Virus record (IMG/VR): IMGVR_UViG_3300046004_001875
Location: 1 to 31,060 of that record
Strand: one strand, 5' to 3'
Length of the DNA stretch: 31,060 bases
From: a virus
Positions 1 through 6,879 of the stretch are shown here, one piece after another; the first letter of the stretch is position 1; each line of letters opens with the position of its first letter. The position numbers and the translations under genes are program-made. The notes beneath the pieces are model-generated. The model was not told the DNA's origin. It ran no database searches and was given only the letters and a program-made list of their open reading frames with translations.

Positions 1-52
1 CACACACTCCGGCCTTGATTTTTTTACAGCATCAACAACAAATCCAATAAAT

Positions 53-262
53 ATGAACAAAATTCAACAAACCAAAGTCGCTGTATTTAAAGTGACACGT
101 AATGAAGAAAACGAAATCACTAATACTGAATTCATTAAAGAAATGTGGATTCAAACTAAAGCAGGAACATCAGTAGAATTTGAAGCAGGTCGTGATAAAG
201 ACTTAACTAAATATGATTCATCTGAATTAGTAATTAAACAAATCACCTCAACTATTTTCTAG
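53..262 (+). CDS. Small hypothetical protein (69 aa)
   Basis: I do not recognise this protein. It is a short, charged, soluble-looking polypeptide with no signal peptide, membrane segment or cysteine motif. The start ATG sits in an A-rich context (AATAAATATG) without a Shine-Dalgarno sequence, like most starts in the window. It is followed after three bases by another small gene (266-442) and then thioredoxin, so it is probably part of a run of small early genes that begins before the window. Function unknown. Confidence 0.6.
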   Translation: MNKIQQTKVAVFKVTRNEENEITNTEFIKEMWIQTKAGTSVEFEAGRDKDLTKYDSSELVIKQITSTIF

Positions 263-265
263 AAT

Positions 266-442
266 ATGCCTTACATTATATTAAAATATATCAAAACAGA
301 AACAAATAAAATCCCAGTCATTATGTTAGATACTAATGATGAGGTGTGGGAGTTTAAAGATAAGGAAGAGGCAGAACATGTTGCTAATATCTTATCTCAA
401 AATTCCATTACTGGAAAAGAATATGAAGTTAAAAAAGTTTAG
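266..442 (+). CDS. Small hypothetical protein (58 aa)
   Basis: Short reading frame from ATG at 266 to TAG at 440-442. It begins MPYIILKYIKTE and contains an acidic helix-like stretch (WEFKDKEEAEHVANIL). It fills the gap between the 69-aa gene and thioredoxin with almost no spare bases, which is the main support for it being real. No family recognised. The pattern of two short strands followed by a helix would fit a small alpha/beta protein, but that is only an impression. Confidence 0.5.
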   Translation: MPYIILKYIKTETNKIPVIMLDTNDEVWEFKDKEEAEHVANILSQNSITGKEYEVKKV

Positions 443-456
443 ACATATTTATTAAT

Positions 457-741
457 ATGAATAAACAATTACTTAAAGAGGTCCTCAAGCGTAGAGAAAA
501 ATCTATATTATTTTTCAACGCACCCTGGTGTGCAGCCTGTATCGAGATATCTCCTGCTGTAGAGCAAATCAAACGTTCTAAACCTGACTATAAGTTTTAT
601 AGTTTAAAATCAGGAGAACAAGATGTAGAAGAATTAGAAGAATTATTTGATGTGGATTATCTCCCATCAATAATAATTATTTCAGAAACCGGATATAAAG
701 AATATTCAGGCACTAGACAAATAAAAAAGTTATTACAATAA
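457..741 (+). CDS. Thioredoxin-like protein
   Basis: A 94-residue thioredoxin-fold protein. The redox motif W24-C25-A-A-C28 follows the expected strand (ILFFNAPWCAAC), and the usual cis-proline is present near residue 70 (YLPSI). It should be a cytoplasmic dithiol/disulfide carrier; phage versions can reduce ribonucleotide reductase or act as polymerase accessory factors. CAAC differs from the common CGPC, so redox potential and partner may differ. It is slightly shorter than typical thioredoxin (about 105 aa), lacking some N-terminal sequence. It lies just upstream of the promoter-like site that serves folE. Glutaredoxin is less likely given the WCxxC context. Confidence 0.85.
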   Translation: MNKQLLKEVLKRREKSILFFNAPWCAACIEISPAVEQIKRSKPDYKFYSLKSGEQDVEELEELFDVDYLPSIIIISETGYKEYSGTRQIKKLLQ

Positions 742-743
742 AG

Positions 744-775
744 TTTGTCTATGTAAATAAAAGATGTTATATTAT
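744..775 (+). promoter_or_regulatory. Bacteroidota-type promoter upstream of folE
   Basis: TTTG at 744-747, a 20-nt spacer, then TATATTAT at 768-775. The same spacing recurs at eight other sites in the window. It would start transcription around 780, just before the ATG at 797. Confidence 0.55.
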
Positions 776-796
776 AAAAATATAAGTTATAAAAAT

Positions 797-1432
797 ATGG
801 AATTATTAAAAAAATCAAACGGAAATTTACCCCGTACAGAACAAGAAGTAAATGAGATGATTGATAATGCTGCTTACTTCTACGGTAAGTTTTTACAATC
901 AGTTGGATTTGACTATGAGGCTGATAAACAAACAATTGATACACCTCGTCGTGTCGCAAAAAGTTGGCTAAAAGATCTAATTATAGGTTCAATTGCAAAC
1001 GAACCTAACATCACAGTATTCCCTAATGATGAAGGATATGAAGGATTAGTTATCCAATCAGGCATTCCTGTCACTAGTATGTGTGCTCACCATAATCTAG
1101 CATTTACTGGATATGCTACTGTAGCATATATTCCAGGTGAAAATGTAATTGGTTTAAGTAAACTTAATCGTATTGTAGAGTGGTTCGCTCGTCGTCCGCA
1201 AATGCAAGAGTCACTTACTCAACAAATTCATGATTATATAGCTGGTAAAATGAAATGCAAATCAGTGGCTGTAAGTATTGCATGTAAACACACTTGCTGC
1301 AGTTCAAGAGGAATTAAACATCCATCAACAATGACTACAAATGTATTCAGTGGAGTATTTTTGGAGCCTGGTAACTTAGTTAGAGAAGAATTAATGTCTG
1401 CTATTCACATGAATGGTACTAAAATGAAATAA
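797..1432 (+). CDS. folE: GTP cyclohydrolase I (FolE type)
   Basis: Converts GTP to dihydroneopterin triphosphate, the first step of folate and of 7-deazaguanine (queuosine-type) synthesis. The family core is clear: zinc/catalytic motif C96-A-H98-H99, the block VIGLSKLNRIV, RRPQMQESLTQQI, and H165-T-C167 followed by SRGI. Zinc ligands and catalytic histidines known from E. coli FolE are therefore kept, but the glutamate of the usual CEHH motif is alanine here. An in-frame ATG at 764 exists, but it lies upstream of the -7-like element at 768-775, so a transcript from that promoter would lack it; ATG 797 is preferred (211 aa). No queC, queD or queE is visible nearby, so the pathway is either completed elsewhere or supplied by the host. 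Confidence 0.92.
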   Translation: MELLKKSNGNLPRTEQEVNEMIDNAAYFYGKFLQSVGFDYEADKQTIDTPRRVAKSWLKDLIIGSIANEPNITVFPNDEGYEGLVIQSGIPVTSMCAHHNLAFTGYATVAYIPGENVIGLSKLNRIVEWFARRPQMQESLTQQIHDYIAGKMKCKSVAVSIACKHTCCSSRGIKHPSTMTTNVFSGVFLEPGNLVREELMSAIHMNGTKMK

Positions 1433-1433
1433 T

Positions 1434-1697
1434 ATGAAAAGCATTAAAATATCCAATCAAACCTACATGCATGTTTATTTACATGAAGTAAATTTTTCTT
1501 TAGAAGAAGCATTTAGCCAAGCAGATGACACTTCTGTATTACCTTTATATTATGAAGAATCAGCTAAATTATTAATTGATTCAATGGAAGATCATTGGTG
1601 TATTGCTTTATTAGAAGCTATTAAAAAAGAATGTGAAAATAGAATTTATGAACATTGGGAAGAATTTTCCCCTAAAAAAAATAATAAACTGGAATAA
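1434..1697 (+). CDS. Hypothetical acidic protein (87 aa)
   Basis: Unrecognised protein starting one base after the folE stop codon, so probably translated from the same mRNA. It is acidic in the middle and rich in aromatic residues near the C-terminus (YEHWEEF), with no cysteine pair or membrane segment. Its role is unknown; the position between folE and dUTPase says only that it is an early-type accessory gene. Confidence 0.6.
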   Translation: MKSIKISNQTYMHVYLHEVNFSLEEAFSQADDTSVLPLYYEESAKLLIDSMEDHWCIALLEAIKKECENRIYEHWEEFSPKKNNKLE

Positions 1698-1698
1698 T

Positions 1699-1860
1699 AT
1701 GCAAGAAAAAGAAAGTAAAACAAAACATCATTTCTACACTAGTTTAGTTAAGTCTATTATTCGAATAGGAGCAGGAGTTGTACTTATGAATGAGTATTAT
1801 ATATTGGCTGGATCTTTATTTATAGTAGCAGAAATATTAGGAATATTAGAAGAATTTTAA
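1699..1860 (+). CDS. Small membrane protein (53 aa)
   Basis: The start chosen is ATG 1699, two bases after the previous stop; an upstream in-frame ATG at 1633 would overlap the preceding gene by 65 bases and is less likely. After a charged N-terminus (MQEKESKTKHH) there are two hydrophobic stretches (around residues 19-29 and 34-48) separated by a short polar turn, suggesting a small hairpin inner-membrane protein. No family recognised. Confidence 0.5.
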   Translation: MQEKESKTKHHFYTSLVKSIIRIGAGVVLMNEYYILAGSLFIVAEILGILEEF

Positions 1861-1871
1861 AAATAAAATAT

Positions 1872-2324
1872 ATGGTTACAATTTACGCACACAAAACGGA
1901 CCCCAAAGCGGTCATTCCAACAGTTGAGTATAATTCAACATCAGCATGCTTTGATATTACATGCACTAAAACAACCATAATACCAGCAGGAGGTTCAGCA
2001 GTGGTACCAAACGGTCTAAACCTAACTATACCAGATCATCAACGCTACTGGATGCAGATCCAATTGCGTTCTAGTAAAGGATTTAAATATAATTTAATTC
2101 CACATTATGGTACAGTAGATGCTGGATATACAGGTGATTTAGGTATTAAAATTTATAATGTAGGTAAAATGGACATTACGATTGAAGAAGGTGAACGTTA
2201 TGCTCAGATAGCAGTTATTAAAAAACCTAAATATGAAATCATTGAATTAAATGATGAGGAATTTAAGGAATTAAAATTAAGCCAAACACGTGGAGATGGT
2301 GGGTTTGGATCATCAGGGAAATAA
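1872..2324 (+). CDS. dut: dUTP diphosphatase (trimeric dUTPase)
   Basis: Hydrolyses dUTP to dUMP and pyrophosphate, keeping uracil out of phage DNA and feeding dTMP synthesis. The five motifs of trimeric dUTPases are in order in 150 residues: motif 1 near 24-30 (SACFDIT), motif 2 at 66-70 (RSSKG), motif 3 at 80-92 (GTVDAGYTGDLGI), motif 4 at 107-115 (GERYAQIAV) and the glycine-rich C-terminal motif 5 at 140-149 (RGDGGFGSSG). Length fits the family. It lies directly upstream of the DNA polymerase gene with a 14-base gap, consistent with co-transcription of nucleotide and replication functions. Confidence 0.95.
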   Translation: MVTIYAHKTDPKAVIPTVEYNSTSACFDITCTKTTIIPAGGSAVVPNGLNLTIPDHQRYWMQIQLRSSKGFKYNLIPHYGTVDAGYTGDLGIKIYNVGKMDITIEEGERYAQIAVIKKPKYEIIELNDEEFKELKLSQTRGDGGFGSSGK

Positions 2325-2338
2325 AAATAATAAAGATT

Positions 2339-5086
2339 ATGTTTCAAAGCATTTACTATTCTTATAGTGGTGAGGATAAAGGTACATGTTATTTAAGGGA
2401 TGACGTCAAAGGATGGTCATCCTTTAAATACTATCCTACTGTTTACAAATTAGACCAGGACGGTGAATATCAAACGTTGTTTGGTGATAGTTGTTCACCT
2501 ATCAGAGGTAAGTTTGATTGGCATGACCCAACCGTATTAGAAAAAGACATCCAGAAAGAATTAGCAGTACTGAGGGACTTATACCACCAAGACGACTCAG
2601 CTCCTATATCACATAATACAATTTATCTTGATATTGAGATTGAGATCTTAGGTACCCTTACCGCTCAATCTATTAGGGATGCTAATGCTAAGATCACTTC
2701 TATAGCTTTAATTGATGTTAATGCAAGCAAGAAATACTGTCTGATATTAGACGATAAACAAGCTATAGAATATGTAAACAAAGACAATAAAGAAATAATA
2801 CCATGCTCCACAGAACAAGAACTACTCAGTAAGTTTTTGGATTTATGGATTGGATTAGATCCAACAATTGTTGTAGGATATAATAGTGATTTCTTTGATA
2901 TACCATACCTATATTTCCGAATTAAAAAAGTATTAGGTGAAGATATTGTTTTATATTTGTCTCCGATTAAAAAAATAAATGATAGTCCATACACACCACA
3001 ATCACCTATTACTTTAGGGGGTGTTAATAGCTTAGACTACATGATGTTAGTTAAGAAATATATCATGAAAGAAGAATCGTCTTATAAGCTAGGAGATATA
3101 GGTACAAAATACGCCAAGTTAGGTAAAATTGAATATAACGGCTCATTAGACAAATTATTTAGAGATGACCCAGATAAGTTTATTGAGTATAACTTACGTG
3201 ATGTTGAGATTATTGAGGCGTTAGAAAATAAGTTACAATTTATTAAATTAACTGTCCTGATATGCCATTTATGTCATGTACCTTATGAGTCAATTTATTA
3301 CAATACTGTATTAAATGAGGGTGCTATATTAACTTATCTTAAACGTAAAGGTATAGTGTCACCTAATAAACCTACTACTACTAACAAGTCTATTAAAGAA
3401 CTTAATATAGGTGATGAAATACAACACCAGCGAGGTACTCCAACTATTGAGGGCACAATTACTTATATAGATGATAGAACAGGTAAATGCCAAATAAGAA
3501 CTAAATCTAACACTCTAAAAGAACGTAGTCTAAAAACAATAAGAAAAAAAGACTCATATGCTGGTGGTTACTTACTAGAACCAACTCCAGGTTTATACTC
3601 ATATGTTAGTGATGCTGACTTTACTAGTCTATATCCAAGCATTATTAAGTCCCTTAATTTAGGTATTGAGACAATGATGGGAAGAATAGTTACTAAAAAT
3701 AACTATGAACAGCATAATTCATTAGAGCAACTTAAACAACTAGAACCTGATACTATATTAGATATTGAAAAACTAAACAATAAAACATATAATTTAAAAA
3801 AATGTAATATTAAGGTTAAGGATCTGATTGAGATTATAGAAGAAAATAACTGGTCTATATCAGCTAGTGGGGCTTTTTATAGAAATGACATTAAAAGTAT
3901 TTCATGTGAGGTACTAGAAGACTGGTTCAAACAGAGAGAACATTATCGTGAACTCAAGAAGAAAGCAGGTAAGAAAGAGGATTGGGAAAATTATAAGTTA
4001 TATGACCTATACCAACTTGCATTTAAGATCTTACAGAACGCACTATATGGCACCTATGCTATCAACGGTTGGAGATACACAGATGGATACAAAATATGTT
4101 CAGCATCTATTACTAACAGCGGGCAAAGATTAGTTAAGGCTAGTATTGATTTTATTAATACTAGATTAGAAAATCTCATAAATAATGGTAGAAAAGAATT
4201 TGTAGTAGCAAGTGATACGGACAGTGCATATATTGAATTAAAAGACCTACTCAATTTAAAATATCCTGATATTACAGATGAAGAAGGAAAAATTAGTAAA
4301 CTAATTGAACTATCTCAAGAACTTATCATTGACACCAACCAAAATCTAGATAATATATCTAAAAAAGTATTTAACATTCAGCGTAAACATTATTTTGAAC
4401 TAAAACAAGAAGTAATTGTAAAGAAGGCTTATTGGTCAGGTAAACGCAGATACGCTATGTGGATTGTAAATAAAGAAGGTGTCCCTATCCCTCCAGATCA
4501 TAAAGATGCTCTGGATATGAAGGGTCTAGATATTATGAAATCTAACTTTCCTCCTCTATTTAGAGAGTTTGGTGAGGAATTAATTAAAAAAATATTATTT
4601 GATGCTCCTAAATCTGAAGTTGATAAATATATACTTGATTTTAGAAAATCACTTGACAATATGGATTGGAAAAAATTACTTAAACCAACTGGACTAAAGA
4701 AACTAGATGAATATATTGCTCAAAAACCATTAACTGGTGAGATATTTTCTAAATTAGCTATAAAATGTCCAACTAATTCTAAAGGAGCCATATATTCTAA
4801 TGATTTAATTAGATTCAAAAATCAAACAAAAACTCATGATTTATTTCAAGTGGGTGATAAAATGTATTTAGCTTATTTAAAAGAAAATCCATACTATATA
4901 GATGTTTTAGGAATGAATGGGTATAATGATTCTCCTGATATTTTAAAATTTATAGAAAAATATATTGACCGAAATCAGATGTTCGATTCAGTTATAAAAA
5001 ACAAAATTGAAAATCTATATAAAGATTTAGGTTGGGGGGTTGTTATTTTTAATGAAAATATCAATAAGTTCTTTACTTTTAACTAA
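2339..5086 (+). CDS. 43: DNA polymerase, family B (T4 gp43-like)
   Basis: Replicative DNA polymerase of 915 residues, close to T4 gp43 (898). The 3'-5' exonuclease comes first: Exo I D98-I-E100, Exo II within NSDFFDIPYL, Exo III Y284-N-L-R287-D288. The polymerase domain follows: motif A at 425-434 (DADFTSLYPS), motif B at 563-571 (KILQNALYG) and motif C D626-T-D-S. A KRRY element in the palm/thumb region is also present (GKRRYAMW). All catalytic carboxylates are intact, so it should be active with proofreading. About 60 extra residues (roughly 345-403) lie between the exonuclease domain and motif A and look like a small beta-barrel. Sliding clamp and clamp-loader genes follow at 5796, 8756 and 9892, as expected for a T4-type replisome. 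Confidence 0.95.
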   Translation: MFQSIYYSYSGEDKGTCYLRDDVKGWSSFKYYPTVYKLDQDGEYQTLFGDSCSPIRGKFDWHDPTVLEKDIQKELAVLRDLYHQDDSAPISHNTIYLDIEIEILGTLTAQSIRDANAKITSIALIDVNASKKYCLILDDKQAIEYVNKDNKEIIPCSTEQELLSKFLDLWIGLDPTIVVGYNSDFFDIPYLYFRIKKVLGEDIVLYLSPIKKINDSPYTPQSPITLGGVNSLDYMMLVKKYIMKEESSYKLGDIGTKYAKLGKIEYNGSLDKLFRDDPDKFIEYNLRDVEIIEALENKLQFIKLTVLICHLCHVPYESIYYNTVLNEGAILTYLKRKGIVSPNKPTTTNKSIKELNIGDEIQHQRGTPTIEGTITYIDDRTGKCQIRTKSNTLKERSLKTIRKKDSYAGGYLLEPTPGLYSYVSDADFTSLYPSIIKSLNLGIETMMGRIVTKNNYEQHNSLEQLKQLEPDTILDIEKLNNKTYNLKKCNIKVKDLIEIIEENNWSISASGAFYRNDIKSISCEVLEDWFKQREHYRELKKKAGKKEDWENYKLYDLYQLAFKILQNALYGTYAINGWRYTDGYKICSASITNSGQRLVKASIDFINTRLENLINNGRKEFVVASDTDSAYIELKDLLNLKYPDITDEEGKISKLIELSQELIIDTNQNLDNISKKVFNIQRKHYFELKQEVIVKKAYWSGKRRYAMWIVNKEGVPIPPDHKDALDMKGLDIMKSNFPPLFREFGEELIKKILFDAPKSEVDKYILDFRKSLDNMDWKKLLKPTGLKKLDEYIAQKPLTGEIFSKLAIKCPTNSKGAIYSNDLIRFKNQTKTHDLFQVGDKMYLAYLKENPYYIDVLGMNGYNDSPDILKFIEKYIDRNQMFDSVIKNKIENLYKDLGWGVVIFNENINKFFTFN

Positions 5087-5091
5087 GTAAG

Positions 5092-5122
5092 TTTAGCAAT
5101 ATTGAAAAATATAATATATTTA
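5092..5122 (+). promoter_or_regulatory. Putative promoter after the polymerase gene
   Basis: TTTA at 5092-5095 and TATATTTA at 5115-5122, separated by 19 nt. It is a slightly off-consensus member of the promoter set in this window and forms a tandem pair with the site at 5162. Confidence 0.35.
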
Positions 5123-5161
5123 TGTATATAAAAACAATATATGAAAGAATGTTAAATAAGG

Positions 5162-5193
5162 TTTGGCTACTCAAAATTAATTATTTATATTTA
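5162..5193 (+). promoter_or_regulatory. Bacteroidota-type promoter
   Basis: TTTG at 5162-5165 (in GTTTGGC), a 20-nt spacer, then TATATTTA at 5186-5193. It lies 16 bases before the small gene starting at 5209 and matches the GTTTGGC form of the sites at 28771, 30348 and 30772. Confidence 0.6.
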
Positions 5194-5208
5194 GATAAAT
5201 AAAAATAT

Positions 5209-5385
5209 ATGAAAAAAATATCAATTCAAAAATTAATTAAAAAATGGATGGGTTTCACCCCAGATAGAAATATTCCATCTATTTTAGAACAGAATGTCAA
5301 TTTTAAAACAACATTGCCTGACCAACACCTTAATTTCAACGAATGGGCTTTGAGATTGAGAGTTAGTTGTTTTAGTCCTAAGTAA
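5209..5385 (+). CDS. Small hypothetical protein (58 aa)
   Basis: Reading frame from ATG 5209 to TAA 5383-5385, placed immediately behind a strong promoter-like site. The N-terminus is basic (MKKISIQKLIKKWMGF), followed by a polar segment and an amphipathic C-terminus (FNEWALRLRVSCF). No family recognised. The promoter and the adjacent helix-turn-helix gene suggest a small regulatory or early takeover protein, but this is inference. Confidence 0.5.
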   Translation: MKKISIQKLIKKWMGFTPDRNIPSILEQNVNFKTTLPDQHLNFNEWALRLRVSCFSPK

Positions 5386-5405
5386 AAATTAAATAGTTAT
5401 ATATT

Positions 5406-5621
5406 ATGAAACGAAAATTAAATCGAACAGCTAAATTGTCTTTCTTTACAGCTCGTAAAAGACAAGGTGACATTTCCCGCATCGCTGAAAACACAGGGTA
5501 CTCTTATTCTCATGTTGTAAACATCATGAATGGAAAGCGCTCAATACCTCAAAGTATTGCTGATGAGATGTATAATGTTAGCCGCCGCCGTATGCTTAAT
5601 AGTAAACGTGTCTTGGCGTAA
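5406..5621 (+). CDS. Small helix-turn-helix protein (Cro-like)
   Basis: A 71-residue basic protein. The central region fits a helix-turn-helix: ISRIAENTGYSYSHVVNIMN has the pattern of a first helix, a glycine turn and a recognition helix, followed by NGKRSIPQSIADEM as in Cro/CI-type XRE domains. The N-terminus and C-terminus are rich in Arg/Lys (MKRKLNRTAK, SRRRMLNSKR). It probably binds DNA as a transcription regulator; targets are unknown. It sits between two promoter-bearing spacers, so local autoregulation is possible. Confidence 0.65.
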   Translation: MKRKLNRTAKLSFFTARKRQGDISRIAENTGYSYSHVVNIMNGKRSIPQSIADEMYNVSRRRMLNSKRVLA

Positions 5622-5643
5622 ACATTATTTATTTATAAGAAAT

Positions 5644-5732
5644 GGGGGAATTTGGCTAACAATGTTGATGCGAAGTATATAATTCAATTCATTAACCGCC
5701 TCGAATGCGGGTACAACAGCCCCTATTTTTTT
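5644..5732 (+). other. GC-rich inverted-repeat island ending in a T run (possible structured RNA or terminator)
   Basis: Within an AT-rich spacer there are nested complementary segments: GGGG at 5644-5648 with CCCC at 5720-5723, TGTTG at 5663-5667 with CAACA at 5714-5718, and a short hairpin CCGC 5696-5699 / GCGG 5707-5710 around the loop CTCGAAT. Seven T's follow at 5726-5732. This could be a small structured RNA, a terminator for the upstream unit, or simply the coding sequence of the 33-aa frame that overlaps it. The loop resembles a tRNA T-loop, but no anticodon arm can be drawn. Confidence 0.35.
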
Positions 5733-5753
5733 ATAAATGAAAACTCTAAGTAA
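5652..5753 (+). CDS. Possible very small protein (33 aa, TTG start)
   Basis: A TTG codon at 5652, preceded by GGGGG at 5644-5648 as a possible ribosome binding site, opens a frame beginning MANNVDAKYIIQF and ending at TAA 5751-5753. It is in the same frame as the upstream helix-turn-helix gene, separated by that gene's TAA and ten sense codons. Codons such as CGC, CTC, TGC and GGG are unusual for the neighbourhood. The same bases form the inverted-repeat island, so protein and RNA explanations compete. Confidence 0.25.
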   Translation: MANNVDAKYIIQFINRLECGYNSPYFFINENSK

Positions 5754-5759
5754 AATAAA

Positions 5760-5791
5760 TTTGATAATCTAAATATTTTTTATTATATTAT
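5760..5791 (+). promoter_or_regulatory. Bacteroidota-type promoter of the clamp/chaperonin operon
   Basis: TTTG at 5760-5763, a 20-nt spacer and TATATTAT at 5784-5791, almost touching the ATG at 5796. The next similar site I see between genes is at 14827, so this may drive everything from the sliding clamp to the glycosyltransferases. The very short distance to ATG implies a near-leaderless mRNA for the clamp gene. Confidence 0.5.
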
Positions 5792-5795
5792 ATCT

Positions 5796-6542
5796 ATGAC
5801 ACAAAAATTAGAATTAACATCCATAATATCTAAATATTATCTAAATGGTATTAATGAATCAGTTATATGGGATATTAAAAATAATATATTAAATATTAAA
5901 TTTTCATCTCCATCTAAAGAAATGTTGGGTAACATTACATTTCATAACTTTCCTTTAGAAGACTCTAAAATAGGCATAAATAACACAACTCAGCTAAATA
6001 AATTAATAAGTGTTACTAATAATTCATTAGATATAAAATATATTAAAAATAAAGATATACCTTATAAATTAATCATTGCTGACCATAATTTTACACTTAA
6101 TTACACTTTAGCAGATTTAATGTTAATACCAAAATCAGGCGACATAAAAGATAATATTGATTTTGATATTAAAGCTGTGATAGATAATGATAGCATACAC
6201 TCTATTGTTAAAGCTAAAAACGCTATAGCTGAAAGTGAAATAGTAGTGATTAAATCATCACTTAATGATGATAATGATTATCTAATTGAATTAGAATTTG
6301 GAGGAAATATAGAACATGCTAATAAAATTTCATTTTTCATTCCTAATATTGAAATAATAAATACCTTAAGAGATTTTAAAACACAATATAACTCAAATAT
6401 GATTAAAGAAATCATGCATTGTAATAAAGATATGCATTATGGTGAAATGTATATTAATTTAGAGGGGATAATGAAACTAGAATTTTCAAATGAAGAAAAA
6501 ACACTGACCAGTACTTATTATTTAATTGCTAAAAATTCTTAA
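5796..6542 (+). CDS. 45: Probable DNA polymerase sliding clamp (T4 gp45-like)
   Basis: A 248-residue protein with the size and two-fold beta-rich, Ile/Asn-rich character of T4 gp45 (228 aa), the trimeric ring that tethers the polymerase. Suggestive elements are the helix-like segment near residues 125-140 followed by alternating strands (VVIKSSL, YLIELEFG), as at the start of a clamp's second domain, and a C-terminal strand pair ending in YYLIAKNS. Sequence signals of clamps are weak, so the call leans on context: polymerase upstream, both clamp-loader subunits downstream. In T4 the clamp also activates late transcription. A lower-probability alternative is an unrelated phage protein of similar size. 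Confidence 0.65.
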   Translation: MTQKLELTSIISKYYLNGINESVIWDIKNNILNIKFSSPSKEMLGNITFHNFPLEDSKIGINNTTQLNKLISVTNNSLDIKYIKNKDIPYKLIIADHNFTLNYTLADLMLIPKSGDIKDNIDFDIKAVIDNDSIHSIVKAKNAIAESEIVVIKSSLNDDNDYLIELEFGGNIEHANKISFFIPNIEIINTLRDFKTQYNSNMIKEIMHCNKDMHYGEMYINLEGIMKLEFSNEEKTLTSTYYLIAKNS

Positions 6543-6580
6543 TAAATGTACTATAAAATAAGTTATTTAAAATAAAAATT

Positions 6581-6868
6581 ATGATAAAAGCAACATTCAA
6601 TGCAATCATTGTAAAACCGTTCAATGAAGAAGAAACAACGTATGGGAATATTATAGTTCCTGATTTAGGAAAAGAACGAAATCTTAGTGGTACAATTGTA
6701 TCAGTAGGTCCAGGCCAATATTCCTTTTCAGGAGAATTTCTTCCAACACAACTCAAAGTAGGACAAAAAGTTATTTTACCTCAAATGGGTCCTGTTAAAG
6801 TAGAGCATGAGGGTGAAGAGTACTATGTGTGTATTGAAAATACAGTATTAGCTATTATTGAAAACTAA
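6581..6868 (+). CDS. groES: GroES-type co-chaperonin
   Basis: A 95-residue cpn10. Family features are the N-terminal strand with VKPFNEEE, the mobile-loop region TTYGNIIVPDLGKERN that would dock on GroEL, the signature GTIVSVGPG, then LKVGQKVILPQMG and the C-terminal VLAIIEN. It would form the heptameric lid of a chaperonin and cap the neighbouring GroEL. It precedes groEL by 11 bases, the bacterial groESL order. Unlike T4 gp31, which replaces GroES without recognisable sequence similarity, this is a readily recognisable GroES. Confidence 0.92.
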   Translation: MIKATFNAIIVKPFNEEETTYGNIIVPDLGKERNLSGTIVSVGPGQYSFSGEFLPTQLKVGQKVILPQMGPVKVEHEGEEYYVCIENTVLAIIEN

Positions 6869-6879
6869 AAATTAAAATC

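Noticed and set aside
764-796. Upstream ATG for folE
   Set aside because: It lies before the -7-like box at 768-775, and the added residues (MLYYKNISYKN) are not part of the conserved enzyme.
657-959. Open frame on the - strand across the folE promoter
   Set aside because: It opposes thioredoxin and FolE, both clearly real, and its translation looks like low-complexity AT-rich noise.
1633-1698. Upstream ATG for the small membrane protein
   Set aside because: It would overlap the preceding gene deeply; ATG 1699 follows the stop directly and starts the likely protein.
3371-3548. Mini-intein inside DNA polymerase
   Set aside because: The insertion lacks the splice-junction Cys/Ser and His-Asn residues and is too short; a small beta-barrel domain fits better.
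3948-4133. Alternative + strand frame inside the polymerase gene
   Set aside because: It overlaps conserved polymerase motif B coding sequence in another frame and has no independent support.
5641-5732. tRNA, or tmRNA fragment on the opposite strand
   Set aside because: A T-loop-like hairpin and a GGGGCTG start on the - strand are suggestive, but there is no anticodon arm, no matching seven-pair acceptor stem and no CCA end.
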